Shown in pieces: positions 44,439 through 52,120 of a stretch of 64,000 nucleotides of DNA. Every line of letters starts with the position of its first letter. Positions within the stretch are counted from its first letter, which is position 1. Position numbers and translations under genes: made by a program. The notes under the pieces were generated by a model. The model had not been told where the DNA came from and made no database searches. It saw only the letters and a program-made list of their open reading frames with translations. This DNA is from Novispirillum itersonii (GTDB lineage: Bacteria > Pseudomonadota > Alphaproteobacteria > Rhodospirillales > Rhodospirillaceae), in assembly GCF_014205675.1 (NCBI RefSeq), contig NZ_JACIIX010000007.1, positions 1-64,000 of the forward strand. The letters run 5' to 3'.

Positions 44439-45806
44439 TTACTGCATCTTGCAGGACCGGACGGATACGCACTGATTATCCGAGTCGCATTTCAGTTCCC
44501 AGGAACAGACTTCCTGAAGGGCCCCCCGGGCCCCGGCAGGCAGGACCGGGGATTTCGGCTTCTTCGACGCCGCCGGAACCGGGCTCTGTGCCGGTGCCGG
44601 GGTTGCCGGAAGAGCGGTGGATGCCTTCGCATCTTTAGTGGCGTCAGCCGCAGCCAGCGGCTTTTCCGGTTCCGCCGGAGTCGCTGCCTTCGCCGGAGGG
44701 GCAGAGAGGGCCTGTCCCGGCAGGGGCGGGGCCGCTGATCCGGTGGCAGGAACAGTGCCCATTGCCGGAGAGGGGGCCGTTGACGGTTCGGGCGTGATGG
44801 CCGGAGCCGGTGTGGCCGCAACCGGAAGCGGGGCCGCAGATTCGAGAGCCGGAGCCGGAATGGGTGCGGGGGCGGGCTGCACAACGGCAACCGGTGCCGG
44901 AGTCACCTCCGCCGGAGCGGCGATCACAGCCGGAGCCGCAAGGGGGGGATCGACCGGCTCATGCCGTGGCAGCGGCGGAGTCGGGGACAGATCCGGGATC
45001 ACAGGGGCCGCCGGGGCTGACATGGCCGGAGCCACAGCGGTGGCGGAACGGGTTTCCAGCATCTCGACGGGTGCCGGGACCGGATCCTGCGCAACCGGTG
45101 TCGGCAGCATTTTGGACAGGGACGGCGGAATGGCCGGCGGTGGCGGCGGCGTGATCCGCGGTTCTTCGCTGGCGACGGGGGTTTCTGCCGGGGCGGCAGC
45201 CATGGGCGCGGGCGGAATAGCATCAGGGCGCGGCTGAAGAACCTGCTCCAGCAGCTGGTCTTTCCAGCTGCGGGTGGTGGGATTGACGACCAGAATGCCG
45301 GTGATGACCCCTGCGACAATCATGCCGCCCAGAAAGGCCAGCATCGACAGATTGATGCGCGGCGGCGCTGAGGCTGACACCGGAGCCGATGCGGACGGCA
45401 GAGCGGCCGGTTGCACAGGAATGTCGCGGACGGAGGGAATGGCAATGCTGCTGCTGCCGGTCAGGACCGGGACCAGCCGGGCATCAACCCCGGCATTGGG
45501 CTCGGTTCCCAGACTTTCGTATTCCACTTCGCCCCGGAAGTGACAGCCATCACGGAAGAATGCGTGACGGGCCGTTACGATGCCGGTCATCTCGCCACTG
45601 ACCGTGGCTTCCTCTGCGCTGATCCGCGCGCGGACACGGCCATTGGGGCCGACGTAGGCCTGACGGGCGAGAACGTCGCCGTGGAATTCGCAATCCATCT
45701 CGACGCTGCCGGATGTTTCAATCCGGCCACGGACGGTCAGATCCGGTGCGAGGTAGGATCCACCTGCACGTCCAAACGATGACAAAGGATAAGTGGCAGC
45801 AGACAT
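44439..45806 (-). CDS. Membrane-anchored bactofilin-like protein with Pro/Ala-rich stalk and Cys-patterned tail
   Basis: The 455-residue protein starts with a bactofilin (polymer-forming cytoskeletal) domain, residues 18-115: DLTVRGRIETSGSVEMDCEF, then repeated beta turns (GDVLARQAYVGPNGRVRARI). One membrane helix lies at 152-175 (LSMLAFLGGMIVAGVITGILVV). Then comes a long Pro/Ala/Val-rich stalk of about 250 residues. The end carries four cysteines at 434, 440, 446 and 452, spaced exactly six apart. The layout suggests a cytoplasmic polymer domain tethered to a periplasmic arm. ATG 45806 is chosen; function unknown. Confidence 0.75.
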   Translation of the reverse strand: MSAATYPLSSFGRAGGSYLAPDLTVRGRIETSGSVEMDCEFHGDVLARQAYVGPNGRVRARISAEEATVSGEMTGIVTARHAFFRDGCHFRGEVEYESLGTEPNAGVDARLVPVLTGSSSIAIPSVRDIPVQPAALPSASAPVSASAPPRINLSMLAFLGGMIVAGVITGILVVNPTTRSWKDQLLEQVLQPRPDAIPPAPMAAAPAETPVASEEPRITPPPPPAIPPSLSKMLPTPVAQDPVPAPVEMLETRSATAVAPAMSAPAAPVIPDLSPTPPLPRHEPVDPPLAAPAVIAAPAEVTPAPVAVVQPAPAPIPAPALESAAPLPVAATPAPAITPEPSTAPSPAMGTVPATGSAAPPLPGQALSAPPAKAATPAEPEKPLAAADATKDAKASTALPATPAPAQSPVPAASKKPKSPVLPAGARGALQEVCSWELKCDSDNQCVSVRSCKMQ

Positions 45807-45974
45807 GACGCTTCCCCGGCAAGGGTCCGGCATTGTGCCAAGTCGATTCTGCCCCCGGTAAACGACGGCAGCCGGATTGCCCAACTGCCGCCATCATGCC
45901 GAATTTTATCTAAAATTGCCACCCACCTTTGTCGTTTGTTGCCCGATGACAAAGATGGGTGACATTTGCGGGTC

Positions 45975-46826
45975 TTATTTCGCGCTGCGGAACTTAATCT
46001 CAACGCGACGGTTCTTCAGTTCAGTGACGCCATCCTTGGTCGGAACGGCCAGCTGCTGTTCACCGTAAGCTTCCAGAGCCATCGACTCGGCCTTGATGCC
46101 CAGCTTCACCAGCTGATCGGCGACACGTTCGGCACGCTTCTGCGACAGCAGGATGTTGGCGGTGTCGGCACCGGCGGTATCGGTATGCCCGGCGATGACC
46201 ACGGTGACGGCCGGAGTCTTCTTATAGGCATCGGCAGCCGCCTGTAGCACGGAGGCGGCATTCGGATCCAGCACGGAAGCCCCGGTCTTGAAGTAGACCA
46301 CGAAGACCTGCTGCTTGGCTTCAGCCACCGGCTCCGGCTTCTTTTCCAGCGCCTTCTTCACGTCGGTCAGGTTGGTGTCGAACGCCTTCTTACAGGCGGC
46401 GATATCCTCCGGCTGGTGACCTTCTTCCTGCTGTTCCATCCAGCAGTCGAATCCGGCGGTCTGGGCCTTGGCAGCCATGACCGGGGCCTTCTCGCGGCCA
46501 CCGGCGTCGAGGGCGCTCAGCAGGTCGATACGGGCCTTGGACAGTTCGGCGGCCTTATCAGCGGCGAGCTCACGTTCGGCAGTCGCCTGCGGCAGAACCT
46601 TCTCGCCACGGGCGGCGGCTTCGGCGCGGCGCAGGAAATAGGCGGCATCGCGCCAGTCACCCTGGGCCTTTTCGCTGGCGGCCAGCTTCACGTATTCCTG
46701 ATGCAGGGTCTTGTTGAAGTCACCACCGGTGACCGGCAGCTTCTGAACCGCATCGACATTCCACTGGTCGGCACAGGCCGAGAGCAGTCCCGCAGCAGCA
46801 GTCACCAGAAGAATTTTCTTAAACAT
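45975..46826 (-). CDS. OmpA-family outer-membrane lipoprotein
   Basis: The 283-residue lipoprotein has a signal peptide and lipobox (LLSACAD), a helical middle of about 140 residues with TPR-like character (DWRDAAYFLRRAEAAARGE), and a C-terminal OmpA domain: VYFKTGASVLDPNA, then IAGHTDTAGADTANILLSQKRAERV, which binds peptidoglycan. It ends ELKNRRVEIKFRSAK, the usual OmpA-type finish. A 56-bp leader precedes the putative promoter. Role in anchoring the outer membrane to the wall is likely. Confidence 0.9.
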   Translation of the reverse strand: MFKKILLVTAAAGLLSACADQWNVDAVQKLPVTGGDFNKTLHQEYVKLAASEKAQGDWRDAAYFLRRAEAAARGEKVLPQATAERELAADKAAELSKARIDLLSALDAGGREKAPVMAAKAQTAGFDCWMEQQEEGHQPEDIAACKKAFDTNLTDVKKALEKKPEPVAEAKQQVFVVYFKTGASVLDPNAASVLQAAADAYKKTPAVTVVIAGHTDTAGADTANILLSQKRAERVADQLVKLGIKAESMALEAYGEQQLAVPTKDGVTELKNRRVEIKFRSAK

Positions 46827-47507
46827 TGTGTGTCTATCCTTCGTTCTCAGAAAGGCGCCAGCCGGACGCTATACTGACCATTTTTCACAGACTGTCCAGT
46901 TGTGAAGTGATGGTGGAGTCCTGACCGGTCCTCTTCATAAGCCCTGTCCATTTGGTTTTCGTGATCCCCGCTCCGCCCTGAAACTCCCGGGTGTGGTGTC
47001 CGGGATTTATGGCGGCGCCGGGACGGATCATTCTCATCCCCCCTCTTCCGCGCCGGGGTCCGGACGGAAACAGGTAACAGCCACAGGCCGTCTCCGTGGC
47101 GCATGCCTTTTCCATCCTGAGGGAGAGACCGTTTCTGTGCGGAACCGAGCATTGAGAGAGGCCCGCACAGTGGCCTCAGTGCATCAGGAAAGCAAAGGCG
47201 GATCATAGTACAAGGATTTTTATTGAAATTACAGGGCTTTCACAGACTGGGGGCCGGGGGCGGCAGGCATGCGTTCTCTGTCTGGCAAGTGAGTCTTTTC
47301 AGGGGATTATTTGCAGGACTGCTGTTGGGGGGGGCTGTCTCCGGGGGTGTGGAGGGAGGCGGTGCCGCAGGATGGCAATGCTTCAGGCTGTTGAGTCCGG
47401 ATTTTTCTTTCCGGTCAGGGGTAAAGTGTGTCCCTGCGGACATTGATCGGGTCCACCCTCTGCGCTGTCAGGGGGGAGGATGCATCCGGCGCGCCGTGGC
47501 AGACATA
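46827..47507. other. Long intergenic region without a convincing gene
   Basis: About 680 bases. Short open frames here lack ribosome sites and protein-like composition. An inverted repeat TTCACA-N11-TGTGAA lies at 46884-46906, overlapping a possible minus-strand promoter for the OmpA-type gene (TGGACA, 17 bases, AGTATA). A G-rich stretch occurs at 47326-47364. Nothing else is recognised; a small RNA ending at the next hairpin is possible. Confidence 0.5.
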
Positions 47508-47556
47508 AAAAAACAGCCATGCGGTCCCGGTCAGGGGGACTGCATGGCTGTTTTTT
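47508..47556. terminator. Strong bidirectional hairpin terminator
   Basis: AAAAAACAGCCATGC and GCATGGCTGTTTTTT form a perfect 15-bp stem, and the inside can pair further (GTCCC with GGGAC). A and T runs on both sides suit termination in both directions. No gene lies upstream on the plus strand. Confidence 0.85.
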
Positions 47557-47579
47557 AGGAGTACTCTGGAGAAAGAAAA

Positions 47580-47604
47580 CAGGCGCGGTTTAAAACCGCG
47601 CCTG
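47580..47604 (-). terminator. Terminator of the cold-shock gene
   Basis: CAGGCGCGGTTT and AAACCGCGCCTG form a 12-bp inverted repeat 16 bases after the stop, followed on the minus strand by TTTTCTTTCTCC. Confidence 0.85.
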
Positions 47605-47619
47605 CTTAGAAACCACCGC

Positions 47620-48123
47620 TCAGATGACTTCCACTTCTTCCGCCATCGGGCCTTTTTTGCCCATGCGGGTGTTCAGACGGACCCGCTGGCCGCTTTCCAG
47701 GGCCTGGAGACCGGACCGGTTCAGGGAACCGATGCCGATGAACACGTCCTTGCCACCGCTGTCCGGAGTGACGAAGCCAAAGCCCTTGTCGGCGCTGAAG
47801 AACTTCACCACGCCTTCGATGATGGCGTCGTCATCGCCACCGCCCATGCCGCCGCCGCCTTCGACCGCGTCGGAGTTATCCACCGACAGAATGGTCGAAA
47901 CCTGCGGACCCTTGGGGCCGGCTTCGAGATCGCAGACGATAACCGCGCCCTGCGCAATGGCATTCAGACCGGCGCGCTGGACGACAGAAATGTGGAGAAA
48001 CGCGTCAGAGGAACCATCCTGCGGAGCGACAAAGCCGAAGCCCTTGGAGGTATTGAACCACTTAACGGTTGCCGTCACGCCGGTTTGGAGCGGATTGGAC
48101 GGGCGGAAGGAGCGGTTATTCAT
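47620..48123 (-). CDS. Double cold-shock-domain protein
   Basis: The 167-residue protein has two cold-shock domains: residues about 12-78 with VKWFNTSKGFGFVAPQDG and DAFLHISVVQRAG, and about 100-165 with VKFFSADKGFGFVTPDSG and DVFIGIGSLNRSG. An acidic glycine-rich linker separates them. Such double-CSD proteins are typical of alphaproteobacteria and bind single-stranded nucleic acid. In the second domain the usual FxH of RNP2 reads FIG, a loss of the aromatic/His pair. ATG 48123 is preferred; ATG 48168 is possible with AGG close by. Confidence 0.88.
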   Translation of the reverse strand: MNNRSFRPSNPLQTGVTATVKWFNTSKGFGFVAPQDGSSDAFLHISVVQRAGLNAIAQGAVIVCDLEAGPKGPQVSTILSVDNSDAVEGGGGMGGGDDDAIIEGVVKFFSADKGFGFVTPDSGGKDVFIGIGSLNRSGLQALESGQRVRLNTRMGKKGPMAEEVEVI

Positions 48124-48396
48124 AGCGAACAGAAAACCTTTGATAAGGGGTATAACCGTTTTGAACATTACCTGATTCGGCCCCCGTCTCCAAGAGTAAT
48201 GACTCATGTCCTCCGATTTTCCCGGCCGGGTCGAAAAGCTGTTGCAATTGTGCCGATGCGTGGAGAAAAGTCGCGGAAATGCGCGGTTTTTTCTGCCGCT
48301 GTCCGGGGTAGGATGAACCGGGACGGGGACAAAAGGCGGTGGGTGCCGGTCCGACGGTGTCGGAACCGGTGCCGATTACAGACAGGAGGAATGTCC

Positions 48397-49701
48397 ATGG
48401 CGGTGGAGTCGTCGTCTCTGTCCCCGATTTCGGCGGACTGTTTTGCGCCGTCGCAGGGGCTGTTGCCGCTGGAAGAGGCGTGGCGCCGGATTGCGGTGTC
48501 GGTCTCTCCGGTCTGTGCCGGTGAAGACTGTGCGGTTCCGCAGGCTGCCGGGCGGATTCTGGCCGAGCCTGTCGTCGCCTCCCTCCCGATGCCGCCGCAT
48601 GATAACGCGGCGATGGATGGATATGCGGTGTCGGGGGCGGATCTGGCCGCAGCCCGGGCCCGTGGGGAAGACCGAATCGTCCTGCCGGTGGTGCGGCGGA
48701 TTGCCGCCGGGGATCCGCCGGGGGAGGCGGTGCCGCCGGGGCAGGCGGTCCGGATCTTTACCGGCGCGCCGCTTCCCCCCGGTCTGGAGACCGTGGTGAT
48801 GCAGGAAGACTGTGTGACGGCGCAGGAGGGCGGACAGATCCTTGTGTCGCTGCCGTCAGCGGTGGCAACCGGGGACAACCGGCGCCGCGCCGGAGAGGAT
48901 GTGGAGACCGGGCAGACGGTTCTGTCTCCGGGGGTCCGGCTGCGTCCGGCGGATGTGGCGATGGCGGCTGCGGTCGGGCGCACCCGGCTGCGGGTGTTCC
49001 GTCCGCTGCGGGTGGCGCTGTTTTCCACCGGCAGTGAACTGCGGGAGCCGGGGCAGCCGCTGCCGCCGGGCTGCATTCATGACAGCAACCGCTACGGTGT
49101 GATGGCGATGCTGCGGGCTTTGGGCTGCGATCTCACCGATCTGGGGATCCTGCCGGATAAAGCCCCGGCAATCCGGGCGGCGCTGGATGGGGCAGCCGAG
49201 GACCATGATCTGGTGATCACCTCCGGGGGGGTGTCGGTCGGCGAGGAGGACCACGTCAAAGGCGCGGTCGACTCGCTGGGAGGGCTGCACTTCTGGAAGC
49301 TGGCGTTGAAGCCGGGGCGCCCGGTGGCGCTGGGGACGGTGCGGGGGGCTGCCTTTCTCGGGCTGCCGGGGAATCCGGTTTCGGCCTTGGTAACGCTGCT
49401 GCTGATCGGGCGTCCGCTGATCCATCGCCTTCAGGGGCGGGCGGAAACGCCGCTGGTGCGGTATCCGTTGCCCGCAGCCTTTACCTTCAGCAAAAAACCG
49501 GGGCGGCAGGAATTCATCCGGGTCTGGACCGGGACCGACTCCGCAGGCCGTCTGGTGCTGCGGGCCTTTCCGTCCCAGAGCTCCGGGGTTCTGTCGTCGA
49601 TGGTGCAGGCCACCGGTCTGGCCGATCTCAGCCGTGAGGGCACCGGTGTGCGGGAGGGCGAAACCCTCGACTATATCCCCTTCACCGAAGCCCTGTGGTG
49701 A
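48397..49701 (+). CDS. moeA: Molybdopterin molybdotransferase MoeA (second copy)
   Basis: The 434-residue enzyme has the same marks as the nap-linked copy: AAMDGYAVS, FTGAPLPPGLETVVMQED, STGSELREPGQPL, TSGGVSVGEEDHVKG and GLPGNPVSALVTL. ATG 48397 has AGGAGGA at seven bases; ATG 48391 is too close to it. It is alone on the plus strand, divergent from the cold-shock gene. It is likely the housekeeping copy, with the nap-linked one serving nitrate reductase, but the reverse cannot be excluded. Confidence 0.92.
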   Translation: MAVESSSLSPISADCFAPSQGLLPLEEAWRRIAVSVSPVCAGEDCAVPQAAGRILAEPVVASLPMPPHDNAAMDGYAVSGADLAAARARGEDRIVLPVVRRIAAGDPPGEAVPPGQAVRIFTGAPLPPGLETVVMQEDCVTAQEGGQILVSLPSAVATGDNRRRAGEDVETGQTVLSPGVRLRPADVAMAAAVGRTRLRVFRPLRVALFSTGSELREPGQPLPPGCIHDSNRYGVMAMLRALGCDLTDLGILPDKAPAIRAALDGAAEDHDLVITSGGVSVGEEDHVKGAVDSLGGLHFWKLALKPGRPVALGTVRGAAFLGLPGNPVSALVTLLLIGRPLIHRLQGRAETPLVRYPLPAAFTFSKKPGRQEFIRVWTGTDSAGRLVLRAFPSQSSGVLSSMVQATGLADLSREGTGVREGETLDYIPFTEALW

Positions 49702-49737
49702 CAACTCTGTGGTGATGGGAGTGGCATGATCCGGCGG

Positions 49738-51639
49738 TTACAGCCGGATCATGCCGGGATCATCCTCTTCCTGCATGGAGACCCGGTAAGGGGACTCGGC
49801 GGCCCATGAGGGCTGGGCCACCGGCCGGGTATCTTCCCGCCGCAGCAGTTCCTCGGCCCGTGACAGGTTGCGCTCAATGGTCTTGTACAGGGCGCCGCCT
49901 GCCCCGGTGGCCCGGTGCACGGCCAGCGCATCGCGGAAGGCGACGGCGGCCAGCCGCATGTATTCCGGGTCGTTGCTGTGTTTGGCCATCAGGAACAGGG
50001 CGGACCCCATATTGTTACGGGTGGCGGCATACAGATGCGGGGCGGTTTCGGCGGTCCGCACCTCCAGCGCTGCCCGGCACAGGTCGGTGGCCTTGGCAAG
50101 GATATCCAGACTCTTGTGGTGATCGCCCCACACCTGCATCGCCTGTGCGATGGCATGGGTCAGTTCCGACCACCGCCACGGATCATCGGCCCGGCTGACC
50201 ACAGCGGTGGCCTCGCGGAAGCGGACGAGGGATTCCCGCAGGGCTTCCTCGTCACCGGTCAGCAGATCCAGCCGGAACAGCGATCCGCCGAGTCGGTACT
50301 GAAGCTGCCCCCACAGGCGGGGGTCGGTATCGCGGTTGACCCCTTTCAGCCCGTCGCGGTAGGTCTTCACCGCTTCCAGCAGGACCTGCTCGTCGGCGTG
50401 TTTTTCCCCTTGCCCCTGCAACACCATGCCAAGGGCCATCGACAGGCGGCTGGCGCGGCGGTCATTGGCGTTCGGCAGGCATGCCAGGGCATCGCGCCAG
50501 GCGGTCACGGCCCGTTCCAGCCAGTCGCCCCGGCGGCTATGCCCGGCGATGGTGACGGCCAGATAGCCGTAAACGGCCATCGTCATCGCCCCTTCTTCCA
50601 TCGACAGGGTCGGGTGAGGGGTGCTGACACGGTCCTGCGCTTCGGCTGCCAGCGTGGCGACCAGCCCGGTCTCATCCCCCAGCGCAACGGCGACGCAGGC
50701 CCGCAGCAGCGGGGCCCAGCTTTCGTCAAAGTCGGCGGGGACCACCAGCGGCTGATCCGGCGGCAGGCCGCCCAGCCGGTCATACATCGGTGGCTGACCG
50801 TTGCTGAAGAACAGGGTGATGGTCCGGCCTTCGGCATCCTCGCCGCCCCAGATCAGCACGTCGGCCTTTTCCTCGGCCTGAAGGGCGCGGGCCTTGGCGT
50901 GCAGGCTGGTGCTGTTGAAATCGGGGACCGGGTCGTTGGCGGTGAACAGCGGGGCCGTGGTCGGCCGCACCTCGATGCCGTCCAGCGCGTTCAGCTGGGT
51001 GATCAGGAACGGACGTTGATCATACTGGGCTTCCAGCGACAGCGGGGTGACGGCCACCACCGGCGGGCGCTTTTTCACCAGTTTGGTGGCGGCCCCGGGG
51101 GCAATGGCATCCATCAGCCGCCCGAGCAGCCCGGCCCGCCGGGCCATGGCCGGGCCGGGGGTGATCATCGGCCGCGGCGGGATCGGTGGCGGATCCTTCA
51201 GCGGGGCGGTGACCAGCGCGGTTCCCGGGGTGGCCGGTCTGGCGGTGCCGGTCTTGGCGGTCAGCGGGGCGCTTGTCTCAGCCCCGCCTGCGGCCAGCCG
51301 TTCGTCCGCATCGCGCTGGCGGCGGGCCAGACGGGTCATCACCTTCAGGGCGGTGGCCGGATCATCCTGAATCGCCCGCAGGAATTCCGAACGGGGAATC
51401 ACCCGGACGATGACATCGGTCAGGGCCCGGGCCATAACATTGCGCGGGCCGTTGTCGAGAACCCCGGTTTCGCCGAACAGATCGCCGTTGGCCAGTTCCC
51501 CGACCTGCACCTGTACCCCGCCCCGGCCGCCTTTCAGCAGTTCAACCCGGCCGCTTTCAATCATGAACGCGGCGTCGCTGTCCTCTCCCTCGCGGAAGAT
51601 GACGGCTCCTGCTTCGTATTGGCGGGTTTCGGTCCGCAC
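49738..51639 (-). CDS. Cyclic-nucleotide-binding domain fused to a helical-repeat protein
   Basis: The 633-residue protein begins with a cNMP-binding domain (residues 5-110): IFREGEDSDAAFMIESGRVEL and the phosphate-cassette region GDLFGETGVLDNGPRNVMARA, with Gly-Glu and Arg retained. There is no helix-turn-helix. A Pro-rich linker at 120-170 and a possible membrane-proximal basic patch follow. Residues about 330-610 are helical with TPR-like repeats (WLERAVTAWRDALACLP and ALRESLVRFREATAVV). It starts at GTG 51639 with GGAG upstream. It is a sensor or scaffold without an obvious output; function unknown. Confidence 0.75.
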   Translation of the reverse strand: MRTETRQYEAGAVIFREGEDSDAAFMIESGRVELLKGGRGGVQVQVGELANGDLFGETGVLDNGPRNVMARALTDVIVRVIPRSEFLRAIQDDPATALKVMTRLARRQRDADERLAAGGAETSAPLTAKTGTARPATPGTALVTAPLKDPPPIPPRPMITPGPAMARRAGLLGRLMDAIAPGAATKLVKKRPPVVAVTPLSLEAQYDQRPFLITQLNALDGIEVRPTTAPLFTANDPVPDFNSTSLHAKARALQAEEKADVLIWGGEDAEGRTITLFFSNGQPPMYDRLGGLPPDQPLVVPADFDESWAPLLRACVAVALGDETGLVATLAAEAQDRVSTPHPTLSMEEGAMTMAVYGYLAVTIAGHSRRGDWLERAVTAWRDALACLPNANDRRASRLSMALGMVLQGQGEKHADEQVLLEAVKTYRDGLKGVNRDTDPRLWGQLQYRLGGSLFRLDLLTGDEEALRESLVRFREATAVVSRADDPWRWSELTHAIAQAMQVWGDHHKSLDILAKATDLCRAALEVRTAETAPHLYAATRNNMGSALFLMAKHSNDPEYMRLAAVAFRDALAVHRATGAGGALYKTIERNLSRAEELLRREDTRPVAQPSWAAESPYRVSMQEEDDPGMIRL

Positions 51640-51679
51640 CGATATGGTTCTCCGTCAGCGTGTCAGGGAGGGGGCAGGG

Positions 51680-51937
51680 TTAACCGGCGGTAGGGGCATC
51701 AGGATCGGTCGGCGGTTCAACGCCGTCCGCATAGCGGATCGCCCCCTGATAGACCTTGGCGGTCTGATCGCCGCAGCGGGCTTCGATATAGCGGTTGCCG
51801 TTCTCATCCTCGCCGAGAGACAGGGTGATGGCACCGCTTTCCAGCCCGGTGGCCACCTGTTTGTCATCCTGTCCGAGGGCTTTGGCGATCGAGGCGACCA
51901 GCGCGTTGATTTCCTGAAAGTGCTCTCGGTTTTCCAC
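51680..51937 (-). CDS. Small conserved-looking protein of unknown function
   Basis: I do not recognise this 85-residue acidic protein. It has a helical first half (HFQEINALVASIAKALGQDD) and a beta-like second half (GAITLSLGEDENGNRYIEA), ending in a Pro-rich tail. It starts at GTG 51937 with GGAG upstream and precedes the cyclic-nucleotide-binding gene by 40 bases on the same strand, so the two are probably co-transcribed. Low complexity is absent; it looks like a real gene. Confidence 0.65.
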   Translation of the reverse strand: MENREHFQEINALVASIAKALGQDDKQVATGLESGAITLSLGEDENGNRYIEARCGDQTAKVYQGAIRYADGVEPPTDPDAPTAG

Positions 51938-52120
51938 CGGCGTTTCTCCGTGGTCAGGGTGCCATTCCGGGGCGGGGGGATGCCCACGGCCGGAAGCCGG
52001 TACCGGCAGGGGCCGGGACCGGATCGACAGTCATTCCCTTCTACATAAGCTGCATCCGGCCGGTTGGGCAACGGAAAGCGTGATCCCTGAGAGAGATAGC
52101 CCCGTCTTTGTGCCCTGCTG

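Noticed and set aside
46847-47206. 119-codon minus-strand frame upstream of the OmpA-type gene
   Set aside because: Basic, low-complexity, overlaps the probable promoter; no ribosome site seen.
47223-47558. 111-codon plus-strand frame before the hairpin at 47.5 kb
   Set aside because: It runs through the terminator stem and has no ribosome site; composition is not protein-like apart from one hydrophobic stretch.
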